Assembly (NCBI GenBank): GCA_013214975.1
Contig: JABSPR010000442.1
Coordinates: forward strand, 1-8,473
Reading direction: 5' to 3'
Source of the DNA: Flavobacteriales bacterium
GTDB lineage: Bacteria > Bacteroidota > Bacteroidia > DT-38
DNA length: 8,473 nt
Of this stretch, positions 1-6,103 are shown in pieces (position 1 is the first letter of the stretch; each line of letters begins with the position of its first letter). Below the pieces are notes generated by a model that ran no database searches, was not told the origin of the DNA, and saw only the letters and a list, made by a program, of their open reading frames with translations. The position numbers were made by a program, and so were the translations under genes.

Positions 1-207
1 AAAGCAGGAACTAAAGTTTATTCACCATTGGTAGCAATGGCATTAATGGTTTTTGTACTTGTCTACTTTCCATGTGTTTCTGTAATTGCCTCTATCCGAA
101 AAGAATCTGAAGAAGTTAAGTGGTCCATTTTTACAGTAGTATATAGTACCAGTTTAGCATGGTTTTTGTCCTTCTGTATATTTCAAATTGGTTCGTATTT
201 TATTTAA
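1..207 (+). CDS. feoB: Ferrous iron transport protein B, C-terminal end (partial)
   Basis: Only the last 68 residues are present; the gene enters from the left edge in frame 1 and stops with TAA at 205-207. FeoB is the inner-membrane Fe(II) uptake protein, with an N-terminal G domain and a C-terminal membrane domain. The visible part has two hydrophobic segments, roughly residues 8-30 and 42-67, joined by a short charged loop (SIRKESEEVKW). The YFPCV motif followed by a basic/acidic loop ending in KW is typical of the last helices of FeoB, where a Cys in this helix is conserved. The next gene, 7 bases downstream, encodes a small Cys-rich FeoB-associated protein, which supports the call. The G domain and the rest of the gene lie outside the window. 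Confidence 0.88.
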   Translation, partial: KAGTKVYSPLVAMALMVFVLVYFPCVSVIASIRKESEEVKWSIFTVVYSTSLAWFLSFCIFQIGSYFI

Positions 208-214
208 AGTAATA

Positions 215-394
215 ATGCAAGAAATAGTAACATATATAATAGTTGGTGGAGCCTTTTTCTATGCTCTTTACAAAAGCTCTAAATTACTTGTGGTCAGAAA
301 GAAGACAGATCCTTACTGTGAAGACATCAAATGTGATGGTTGCAGCTTTAAAGATGGTTGCCATAGCAAAGAAGAAACTACCGTAATAAGTTAA
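215..394 (+). CDS. FeoB-associated Cys-rich membrane protein
   Basis: This is a 59-residue protein with one N-terminal membrane helix (about residues 3-24), a basic patch (VVRKK, 26-30) and a cysteine cluster: C35, C40, C43 and C49, arranged C-x4-C-x2-C-x5-C with the core CDGCSFKDGC. That plan (short helix, then a Cys-rich tail with GC-S-x3-C) is that of the FeoB-associated Cys-rich membrane family, small proteins found beside feoB. They are thought to assist iron transfer or Feo assembly, but their biochemistry is not settled. I chose the ATG at 215, 7 bases after the feoB stop. An in-frame TTG at 188 would add nine residues and overlap feoB by 20 bases, but those residues (VRILFKVI) add nothing needed. 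It is probably cotranscribed with feoB. Confidence 0.8.
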   Translation: MQEIVTYIIVGGAFFYALYKSSKLLVVRKKTDPYCEDIKCDGCSFKDGCHSKEETTVIS

Positions 395-445
395 CTTTAT
401 CTCTTACGACAACGTATGAATATTAAACACACAAGTTATTAGAAA

Positions 446-1033
446 TTGAAATTCCTTATCCTATCCATAATTATCTCCGCGCTAACACTAGAATCTCAGG
501 CTCAAATAATCATTTTAAAAGATGTAAAAGAAACGAGTAGTGACAATAATGAAATTACATTCTCTGAAACAATAGAAGCCTACGGATCAGGCAGTCAAGT
601 TTCAGCTAAGTTTAAAAGATACGAGCCTTCATCTGAAATATTAGCAACATTTAAAACCCAAAGACCAAATGAAGAGCCTACACATTGGAACCTTGTATAT
701 CATGAAGGTGATAAAGAAAACGTTGTATACCATGTTTCGTTCGGAACAATTGAAAAAGATGATGGCGTTATTCTTATAGACAAATCAGGTAACTGGATTG
801 GAACAAAATACTATGATGAGTCATGGCATTACCCTGCACAATCATGGAGTATTGTTCGTAAAACAATAAGTAAACTTAATATTGAAACACTATTCGAAGA
901 ATACATTACAATCAAAAAACCAGAAGGGATTTATTGCATGTATCGTTGCCTACGTACGGACAATACAGTGATGAAAATTGAATTCAACGAAAAGGGAAAC
1001 GAAACTAGGATTCAGGAAATTCAAGATAAATAA
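446..1033 (+). CDS. Hypothetical exported protein with TTG start
   Basis: I do not recognise this 195-residue protein. The first 19 residues look like a Sec signal peptide: a Lys at position 2, a hydrophobic core (FLILSIIISALTL) and a small-residue cleavage site SQA before Gln20. No lipobox Cys is present. The mature part is polar, with short alternating hydrophobic stretches that suggest beta strands, several aromatic residues (HWNLVYH, WHYPAQSW) and one close Cys pair (C164, C168, in YCMYRC). It has no motif I can name. The start must be TTG at 446, because a TAG at 440-442 closes the frame and the next Met is far inside. An ATG at 416 is in frame but lies before that TAG. The reading frame is long and the signal peptide well formed, so the gene is probably real. 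It ends 8 bases from the convergent rnz gene. Confidence 0.7.
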   Translation: MKFLILSIIISALTLESQAQIIILKDVKETSSDNNEITFSETIEAYGSGSQVSAKFKRYEPSSEILATFKTQRPNEEPTHWNLVYHEGDKENVVYHVSFGTIEKDDGVILIDKSGNWIGTKYYDESWHYPAQSWSIVRKTISKLNIETLFEEYITIKKPEGIYCMYRCLRTDNTVMKIEFNEKGNETRIQEIQDK

Positions 1034-1051
1034 GGTTTGCTCTAGCAAATT
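1034..1051. terminator. Weak hairpin between convergent genes
   Basis: The sequence TTTGC-TCTA-GCAAA forms a 5-bp stem with a 4-base loop, and two G-U pairs can extend it to 7 bp in the + strand RNA. It sits exactly at the 8-base gap between the stop of the exported protein and the stop of rnz, reaching into the rnz coding end. There is no clean U-tract on either side, so a role in termination is only suggested by its place between two convergent genes. Confidence 0.25.
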
Positions 1052-1956
1052 TCGAACTTAGCCCCATCTTCCCCTAAAATAGTATTCGAAAAAACTTCTT
1101 TTGCCTCTTCTAACAAAGGAGTTAGCTCTCTATACCTTGCTGAAAAATGACCTAAAATAAGCTTTTCAACCTTGGCTTTTTTCGCAATGCTTGCAGCCTG
1201 CTTCGCAGTTGAATGTTTTGTCTTTTTTGCCCTATCCTTCATGTCATGCATAAAAGTTGCCTCATGATAAAGTAAATCAACATTCTTCAATATTGGTATT
1301 AGGTCCTCTTTATAGGCAGTATCAGAACAATAAGCATAACTTCTAGGGACTTTAGAAGGAAAAGAAAAATCTTCATAGCTCAATTCTACTCCATCCTTTG
1401 AGAACACGTTATTTCCTCTTTTTACATTTACAATATCCTCTATAGACAAATTAAACTTTGCAGCCTTTTCCTTATTTAATCGTCTCTCTTGTTCTTTTTC
1501 CTTAAAAAGATAACCAGTACAAGAAATCCCATGATCTAATGGGAAAGAATAAACTTCAACTTTATCATTCTCAAATATCAATTCCTTTTCGTTATAACCA
1601 ACTTCTATAAAAACAAGCTCATAATTTATATATGAGTCTGTATATTTCAATTGTTCTAAAATTATTGGTTTTAAGTTTGCCGGACCAAATATCTTAACAA
1701 TGGATGTTTTTCCAAACAAATGCATTGTTAGAAGTAATCCCATAAGGCCCAAGTAATGGTCGCCATGAAGATGGGATATGAAAATATGATGAATTTTTTG
1801 AAATCTAATTCGATATCTACGAAGTTGCATTTGCGTGCCCTCTCCACAATCTATAAGAAAGAGACTACCTGAAACCTCAACTACTTGAGAACTTTGATTT
1901 CTTCTTGAAGTAGGTGTAGCTGAACTACAACCTAATATTGTCACAGAAAATGACAT
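1042..1956 (-). CDS. rnz: Ribonuclease Z
   Basis: RNase Z is a zinc-dependent endonuclease that trims the 3' trailer of tRNA precursors. The 304-residue length fits the short bacterial form. The metallo-beta-lactamase fold is shown by the N-terminal strand with LGCSSATPT (8-16), the IDCGEGTQ motif (35-42), the metal-binding HLHGDH (62-67), His142 in PLDHG, Asp212 in YCSDT, the HEATF motif (231-235), His248 in TKHST and His270 in LGHFSARY. The last group and the GEGTQ segment are typical of RNase Z rather than of other lactamase-fold hydrolases. All metal ligands seem present, so the enzyme should be active. It starts with ATG 13 bases after the stop of the STAS gene and is probably cotranscribed with it from the promoter at 2362-2390. 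No Shine-Dalgarno sequence is evident before the start. Confidence 0.95.
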   Translation of the reverse strand: MSFSVTILGCSSATPTSRRNQSSQVVEVSGSLFLIDCGEGTQMQLRRYRIRFQKIHHIFISHLHGDHYLGLMGLLLTMHLFGKTSIVKIFGPANLKPIILEQLKYTDSYINYELVFIEVGYNEKELIFENDKVEVYSFPLDHGISCTGYLFKEKEQERRLNKEKAAKFNLSIEDIVNVKRGNNVFSKDGVELSYEDFSFPSKVPRSYAYCSDTAYKEDLIPILKNVDLLYHEATFMHDMKDRAKKTKHSTAKQAASIAKKAKVEKLILGHFSARYRELTPLLEEAKEVFSNTILGEDGAKFEIC

Positions 1957-1969
1957 GAATCATTAAATA

Positions 1970-2341
1970 CTATTCTTCTTCTACCTTTCTTTCTACCTCT
2001 TCCATAAATAGAAGATCTTCAGCTTCATTTACAGTTGGAACAATACTTAAAACCGATTCTAATTGAGAAATTGCAATAAGCTTTTCAACCGAAGGATTTA
2101 ATCCAGCTAAAACGAAAGAGCCGCCTGCCTCTTTACATAATCTATTTCCAATTAAAATTGCACTCAACCCAGAAGAGTCACAATACATAACTTTAGTTAA
2201 ATCAAGTACTAGACTTCCAACACCATCTGCGTTTAAAACTACAAACTCCGATTTTAATTCTGGTGAAATTAACGCTGTTAATTTATCTGCCTCTACACTT
2301 ATCAATGTGTACCTCTCTTTTTTATCTACTGAATAATTCAT
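1970..2341 (-). CDS. STAS-domain protein (anti-sigma factor antagonist type)
   Basis: This 123-residue, single-domain protein belongs to the STAS family, whose best-known members (SpoIIAA, RsbV) bind anti-sigma kinases and are switched off by serine phosphorylation. The hallmark is the strand LVLDLTKVMYCDSSGLSAIL, about residues 44-63. In it DSSGL (55-59) holds the serine that is phosphorylated in SpoIIAA, which corresponds here to Ser57. The segments GGSFVLAGLNPSVEKLI (73-89) and LESVLSI follow the usual STAS order of strand, turn and helix. The last dozen residues are acidic and charged (MEEVERKVEEE), beyond the core fold. No anti-sigma kinase, phosphatase or sigma factor lies in the window, so its partner is unknown. 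It is the first gene of a probable two-gene operon with rnz. The ATG start follows a short leader of about 14 bases. Confidence 0.85.
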   Translation of the reverse strand: MNYSVDKKERYTLISVEADKLTALISPELKSEFVVLNADGVGSLVLDLTKVMYCDSSGLSAILIGNRLCKEAGGSFVLAGLNPSVEKLIAISQLESVLSIVPTVNEAEDLLFMEEVERKVEEE

Positions 2342-2361
2342 ACGTTGAGTTTGTTATTAAA

Positions 2362-2390
2362 CAAATATAGAAAAATTGTAATGCAGTCAA
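2362..2390 (-). promoter_or_regulatory. Bacteroidota sigma-A promoter of the STAS-rnz operon
   Basis: On the minus strand a -7 element TATATTTG (2362-2369) matches TAnnTTTG fully. It is preceded, after 18 bases, by a TTG -33 element (2388-2390). This is the consensus described for the main sigma factor of Bacteroides and Flavobacterium. The predicted transcript would start about 14 bases before the ATG at 2341. The site lies in the 79-base gap after pyrB, so STAS-rnz can be transcribed separately from pyrRB. Confidence 0.6.
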
Positions 2391-2396
2391 CAATTT
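2373..2396. repeat. 7-bp inverted repeat over the STAS-rnz promoter
   Basis: AAATTGT (2373-2379) and ACAATTT (2390-2396) are perfect inverted copies separated by 10 bases. The repeat covers the -33 element and most of the spacer of the STAS-rnz promoter, a position where a dimeric repressor could block RNA polymerase. A second, shorter pair, TTTGT (2350-2354) and ACAAA (2361-2365), overlaps the -7 element. In AT-rich DNA such repeats also arise by chance, so an operator role is an inference. Confidence 0.3.
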
Positions 2397-2420
2397 GATA
2401 TGAAATATATTAGGTGTTAT

Positions 2421-3344
2421 TTAAATTTCTTGTGCCAGCAAATAAAGGATTGCCATTCGAACTGCAACACCATTCTCCACTTGATCGAGAATGACAGCCT
2501 GCTTAGAATCAGCTACATCGCTTGTAATCTCTACTCCCCTATTTATTGGCCCAGGATGCAATACAATAATCTCTTTATCCAAGCTATTCAAAATCTCCTT
2601 ATTCAATCCATATTGCATCACGTATTCTCTGGTAGAAGGAAAATATTTAATATCCTGTCTTTCTAATTGAATTCGAAGCGTATTTACAATATCACACCAA
2701 TTTAACGCCTTTCTTAAGTCCAGTTCCACCTTCACCCCTAAAGACTCAATATGCCTTGGTATTAGAGTAGCCGGACCACAAACCATCACTTCTGCTCCTA
2801 GCTTCTTTAAACAAAGTATATTAGAAATAGCTACACGAGAGTGCAGTATATCTCCAAGTATCAAGATTTTCTTTCCCCTCACCTCTCCACACGTTTCCAT
2901 AATAGTGTATGCGTCTAATAATGCCTGTGTTGGGTGCTCATGAGTTCCATCTCCTGCGTTAATAATCTTGGCATCAATATTCTTCGATAGATATATTGCA
3001 GCACCAGGGTTAGGATGTCGAATCACAACCATATTAACCTTCATGGCCAAAATATTCTTTACAGTATCCACAAGGGTTTCACCTTTGTTTACCGAAGAAG
3101 ATCCTGATGAAAAATTAACAATATCAGCACTCAGTCTTTTCTCTGCCAACTCAAACGATAATTTTGTTCTCGTTGAATTTTCGAAGAACAAATTGGCAAT
3201 CGTCATGTCCCTTAAAGAAGGCACCTTTTTTATCGGCCGATTAATTACCTTTTTAAAATTGCTTGCTGTTTCAAAAATCAGATTAATATCCTGTTCCGAA
3301 ATCTGCTTAATTCCTAATAAATGATCTGTCGATAAACTACTCAT
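2421..3344 (-). CDS. pyrB: Aspartate carbamoyltransferase catalytic subunit
   Basis: This enzyme condenses carbamoyl phosphate with aspartate, the first committed step of pyrimidine synthesis, in the cytoplasm. The 307-residue length is normal for the catalytic chain. Visible motifs are the carbamoyl-phosphate loop STRTKLSFE (57-65), SVNKGET (84-90) with the active-site Lys region, IRHP (108-111), GDGTHEHPTQ (131-140) and GDILHSRVA (164-172) in the second domain, and HPGPINRGVEI (263-273), which forms part of the active site. GDGTHEHPTQ and the C-terminal motif separate it from ornithine carbamoyltransferase. I start it at the ATG at 3344 (MSSLSTDHLLG); a TTG eight codons upstream is less likely, as homologues begin at this point. 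The start overlaps the end of pyrR in ATGAGTAG, an 8-base overlap implying translational coupling. No regulatory subunit (pyrI) is in the window. Confidence 0.96.
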   Translation of the reverse strand: MSSLSTDHLLGIKQISEQDINLIFETASNFKKVINRPIKKVPSLRDMTIANLFFENSTRTKLSFELAEKRLSADIVNFSSGSSSVNKGETLVDTVKNILAMKVNMVVIRHPNPGAAIYLSKNIDAKIINAGDGTHEHPTQALLDAYTIMETCGEVRGKKILILGDILHSRVAISNILCLKKLGAEVMVCGPATLIPRHIESLGVKVELDLRKALNWCDIVNTLRIQLERQDIKYFPSTREYVMQYGLNKEILNSLDKEIIVLHPGPINRGVEITSDVADSKQAVILDQVENGVAVRMAILYLLAQEI

Positions 3345-3891
3345 CTGATTCAGGTGTAAATAACACAACTTTAGTTTCCTTCTCTAAACCTTTCCATGCA
3401 ACTTCAACTTTTTCCATTCGTATTGAGTCAACATGCTTACCCACATACATAGGTTCGATTGGCAACTGCCTCTTAAACCTTCTATCGATCAGCACAAGCA
3501 GCTCTACAGCGGAAGGACGTCCGAATGCCATCAAGGCGTCCAAGCCAGACCGTATCGTTCGTCCAGTAAATAAAACATCATCAATCAGAACAACCCTTTT
3601 ATCCTCAATTACAAAATCAATCTCCGTAGTACCTGCAGAGATCGGGTTTTTTCTTCTTCTAAAATCATCCCGATAAAAAGTCACATCCAAATAACCGAAC
3701 TCAATCTTTGTATTCAGAATTCTTTGCAATTGCTCATGAACTTTTTCAGCTAAATATACACCTCGGGGTTGCAAGCCAATTATTACAGATTCCTTAAAGT
3801 CCCCATGATTTTCAATTAACTGTTGACATAACCTATCGATGGTTAGGGCAACCTGTTTATTGTTTAATATGGTTCTTCTATTCTTTTGCAA
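3337..3891 (-). CDS. pyrR: PyrR: pyrimidine operon regulator / uracil phosphoribosyltransferase
   Basis: The 184-residue protein is a PRTase-fold member with the PRPP-binding motif VVLIDDVLFTGRT (100-112). QPRGVYLAEK (41-50), TFYRDDFRRR (71-80) and DRRFKRQLPIEPMYVGK (136-152) are all characteristic of PyrR. Family members bind UMP and, in Firmicutes, bind mRNA to cause attenuation; many also make UMP from uracil and PRPP. The start is taken as TTG at 3891. The upstream frame is closed by a TAA at 3919-3921 with no ATG between, and no Met occurs until late in the protein, while the sequence right after TTG already matches the family's N-terminus. It leads pyrB in a tight pair. No PyrR-type antiterminator/terminator pair is visible in the short leader, so how it regulates here is open. 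Confidence 0.93.
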   Translation of the reverse strand: MQKNRRTILNNKQVALTIDRLCQQLIENHGDFKESVIIGLQPRGVYLAEKVHEQLQRILNTKIEFGYLDVTFYRDDFRRRKNPISAGTTEIDFVIEDKRVVLIDDVLFTGRTIRSGLDALMAFGRPSAVELLVLIDRRFKRQLPIEPMYVGKHVDSIRMEKVEVAWKGLEKETKVVLFTPESDE

Positions 3892-3928
3892 TCTGTATCT
3901 ATTATTTACATTCCATAATTAATAGGTC

Positions 3929-3958
3929 AAAAAAAAGTCCCGATAACGGGACTTTTTT
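3929..3958 (-). terminator. Rho-independent terminator of rpsA
   Basis: A perfect GC-rich stem GTCCCG / CGGGAC (3937-3942 and 3947-3952), with a 4-base loop, is followed on the minus strand by eight U residues (3936-3929). Six A residues precede the stem on that strand and can pair with the U-tract to lengthen it. It begins 10 bases after the rpsA stop codon and 37 bases before the pyrR start. Because A and T tracts flank both sides, it would also work on the + strand. Confidence 0.88.
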
Positions 3959-3968
3959 AAAACAATAA

Positions 3969-5906
3969 TTAAGCATCAGCGTCTTTTTCGCCTCGCTCGG
4001 CTTTTTCAAGTCCTTCTTTCAAACTCGATAAAGCTTCCAAGTCTCCTAGAGTTGTTTTCTCTAGTCCTTTTCTTAAATCTTGAAAATCTTTCGAAGAAGA
4101 TTTCCCTTTCACCTTACCTTTAGAATCAGATCTCGGAGTAGAGCCTTTGGCTTTCACATCTTCTACATCATCAGAGTAAGATCTACTATGCGAAGCTATA
4201 ATCTTCTTAGAGTCTTTAGAGAACTCTAGAATTCTAACTGCAATAGACTCTCCAAGTTTAACAACTGATCCGTCTTCTTTAAGTAAGTGTTTCGTAGGAA
4301 TAAATGCTTCAACATCTTCTTGTAGTAACATTCTAGCTCCTTTTTCAAGAACCTCAACAACTTTACCTGTGTGAATGCTTCCTTCTTTGAAGATATCTTC
4401 ATAAGCATCCCAAGGATTAGTTTCCAATTGTTTATGCCCTAAACTCAATCTTCTGTTTTCAGAATCAACTTCAAGTACTTTAACTTTCAATTGCTCACCA
4501 ACAGCGATGAATTCAGATGGATGCTTGATTTTCTTAGTCCAAGATAAGTCAGAGATATGAACTAACCCATCAATTCCTTCTTCCAATTCAACAAAGATTC
4601 CAAAATTCGTAAAGTTTCTAACTGTTACTGTGTGCTCTGAATCGATTGTATATTTCTTTTCGATTTCTTTCCATGGATCTGGAGCCAATTGCTTAGTTCC
4701 TAAAGACATTTTTCTTTCGTCTCTATCAAGAGTCAAAACTTGAGCATCTACGATATCTCCTATTTTAAAGAAGTCTTTTGCTGCACTTAAGTGATGTGAC
4801 CAAGACATTTCAGAGACGTGGATCAATCCTTCAACACCAGGAGCAACTTCTAAGAAAGCACCGTAATCAGCAAGTACAACTACTTTACCTTTAACCGTAT
4901 CTCCAACTTTGATTTTCGTATCAAGAGCATCCCAAGGATGAGCAGAAAGTTGCTTCATTCCCAATGCAATTCTTTTCTTCTTATCATCAAAATCAAGAAT
5001 TACAACATTTACTTTTTGATCTAGTTCAACAAGCTCTTCTGGGTGATTAACACGTCCCCAAGAAAGATCTGTAATGTGAACCAAACCGTCAACACCACCT
5101 AAATCGATAAAGACACCATATGAAGTAATGTTCTTAACTGTTCCTTCTAACACCTGACCTTTTTCAAGGTTAGACATTATTACAAGTTTTTGTTTCTCTA
5201 ACTCAGCTTGAATAAGCGCTTTGTGCGAAACAACAATATTTCTATACTCTTGGTTGATTTTAACAACTTTAAATTCCATGTCTCTTCCAACATAGTCATC
5301 GTAATCTCTAATTGGTTTAACATCAATTTGTGATCCTGGTAAGAAAGACTCGATACCGAATGCATCAACGATAAGTCCACCTTTTGTTCTACACTTAACA
5401 TGTCCAGTGATTATCTCACCTGTTTCTAATACTTCGTTAAGTTTTCTCCAAGCTTTTAATGTTCTAGCTTTTTTGTGCGATAAGATTAACTGACCCAGTT
5501 TATCTTCTCTGTTTTCGATGTACACTTCAACAATGTCACCTGCTTTTAATTCCGGATTATATCTGAACTCAGTAAGAGGAATAATTCCATCCGACTTGTA
5601 TCCTATATTTATTACAACTTCTTTATTTGTAATAAGAACGATTTTACCGTCTAGTATTTCTTTTTCTTCGATTGAAGTTAAACTCCCCTCGTACTCTTCT
5701 TCTAATGCAGCTCTTTCTTCAGTAGTATATGCTTCTAATTCTACTACATCTTTTCCAACCATATCCCAATTGAAGTTTTTCAATTGATCTTCTAGGCTTT
5801 CTACAGAACTTGCAACTTTCTCAGCTGACACTGCCGCTTTCACTTCTTCAACTGTTGTAGTTTCTGCTTGAAACTCAGCGTTTTCTTCTTTTTCTTTACC
5901 TGACAT
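3969..5906 (-). CDS. rpsA: 30S ribosomal protein S1
   Basis: S1 is the multi-domain RNA-binding protein of the small ribosomal subunit that helps bring mRNA to the ribosome. The 645-residue product has six S1 (OB-fold) repeats at about 80-145, 162-229, 249-317, 333-405, 419-492 and 506-575. Repeats 3-5 are the most canonical, with GLVHITDLSW, GLIHVSEMSW and GLVHISDLSW, each followed by a linker of the type KQL-x4-PW (HPWDAL, DPWKEI, NPWDAY). An acidic region of about 75 residues precedes the repeats. The C-terminal tail (about 580-645) is rich in Lys, Ser and Glu and probably unstructured, with GLEK occurring twice. Length and six repeats fit S1 of Bacteroidota. The start is ATG at 5906, with no Shine-Dalgarno sequence at normal distance. 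It has its own promoter (5990-6019) and terminator, so it is probably monocistronic. Confidence 0.97.
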   Translation of the reverse strand: MSGKEKEENAEFQAETTTVEEVKAAVSAEKVASSVESLEDQLKNFNWDMVGKDVVELEAYTTEERAALEEEYEGSLTSIEEKEILDGKIVLITNKEVVINIGYKSDGIIPLTEFRYNPELKAGDIVEVYIENREDKLGQLILSHKKARTLKAWRKLNEVLETGEIITGHVKCRTKGGLIVDAFGIESFLPGSQIDVKPIRDYDDYVGRDMEFKVVKINQEYRNIVVSHKALIQAELEKQKLVIMSNLEKGQVLEGTVKNITSYGVFIDLGGVDGLVHITDLSWGRVNHPEELVELDQKVNVVILDFDDKKKRIALGMKQLSAHPWDALDTKIKVGDTVKGKVVVLADYGAFLEVAPGVEGLIHVSEMSWSHHLSAAKDFFKIGDIVDAQVLTLDRDERKMSLGTKQLAPDPWKEIEKKYTIDSEHTVTVRNFTNFGIFVELEEGIDGLVHISDLSWTKKIKHPSEFIAVGEQLKVKVLEVDSENRRLSLGHKQLETNPWDAYEDIFKEGSIHTGKVVEVLEKGARMLLQEDVEAFIPTKHLLKEDGSVVKLGESIAVRILEFSKDSKKIIASHSRSYSDDVEDVKAKGSTPRSDSKGKVKGKSSSKDFQDLRKGLEKTTLGDLEALSSLKEGLEKAERGEKDADA

Positions 5907-5916
5907 GTTATTTCTT

Positions 5917-5934
5917 TATTTCTCGGTACCTCCG
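5917..5934 (-). promoter_or_regulatory. Leader hairpin with GGAGG motif before rpsA
   Basis: In the predicted rpsA leader, TCGG and CCGA pair around the loop AGGTA, within about 5922-5934. A U-G pair can add one step. The motif GGAGG (5929-5933) is split between stem and loop and lies 22 bases before the ATG, too far for a standard Shine-Dalgarno interaction. An AT-only inverted repeat, TATTAA / TTAATA (5938-5943 and 5951-5956), lies just upstream. A regulatory role, for example in S1 autocontrol, is an inference from position only. Confidence 0.25.
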
Positions 5935-5989
5935 AACTATTAATCCGTTGTTAATAATCTAGGCCAGTCTTTCCAACCCAAATAGCGTG

Positions 5990-6019
5990 CAAACTTACCA
6001 CTTTTATCTATACAAACAA
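5990..6019 (-). promoter_or_regulatory. Bacteroidota sigma-A promoter of rpsA
   Basis: On the minus strand the -7 element TAAGTTTG (5990-5997) matches TAnnTTTG exactly, and a TTG -33 element (6017-6019) lies at the optimal 19-base spacing. Transcription would begin near 5984, giving a leader of roughly 78 bases before the ATG at 5906. This is the best promoter match in the window, as expected for a highly expressed ribosomal protein gene. The rest of the divergent gap to ispH shows only a poor + strand candidate, TAACTTTA at 6068-6075, without a TTG at the right distance. Confidence 0.68.
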
Positions 6020-6103
6020 CATGATATAGCACCTGAAAACACTGAATAATCGTACTGCAAAAATAACTAACTTTACATCTTCAATTTTAACTATCAAGAA
6101 GCC

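Noticed and set aside
188..214. TTG at 188 as start of the Cys-rich protein
   Set aside because: It overlaps the feoB coding end by 20 bases. An ATG at 215 gives a complete helix plus Cys tail of normal family size.
2400..2666. 88-residue + strand open frame inside pyrB
   Set aside because: It lies opposite the strongly supported pyrB coding sequence and shows no motif. It is an antisense shadow of pyrB.
2968..3324. 118-residue + strand open frame inside pyrB
   Set aside because: It is the complement of conserved pyrB codons including the STRT loop. No independent support for a gene.
3345..3368. Longer pyrB starting at TTG 3368
   Set aside because: The extra eight residues do not match pyrB N-termini. 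The ATG at 3344 gives the usual start and the classic stop/start overlap with pyrR.
3929..3958. Hairpin before pyrR as a PyrR-controlled attenuator
   Set aside because: There is no competing antiterminator and no PyrR-binding consensus loop. The hairpin sits 10 bases after the rpsA stop, so it is best explained as the rpsA terminator.
4100..5400. Internal repeats in rpsA as a DNA repeat array
   Set aside because: The repetition is at the protein level (six S1 domains with similar LSW and KQL-PW segments) and is not a nucleotide tandem repeat.
6068..6075. TAACTTTA as the ispH promoter
   Set aside because: The last base of TAnnTTTG is wrong and no TTG lies 17-23 bases upstream. The same variant also occurs at 392-399 without a -33 element, so it is not specific enough to annotate.
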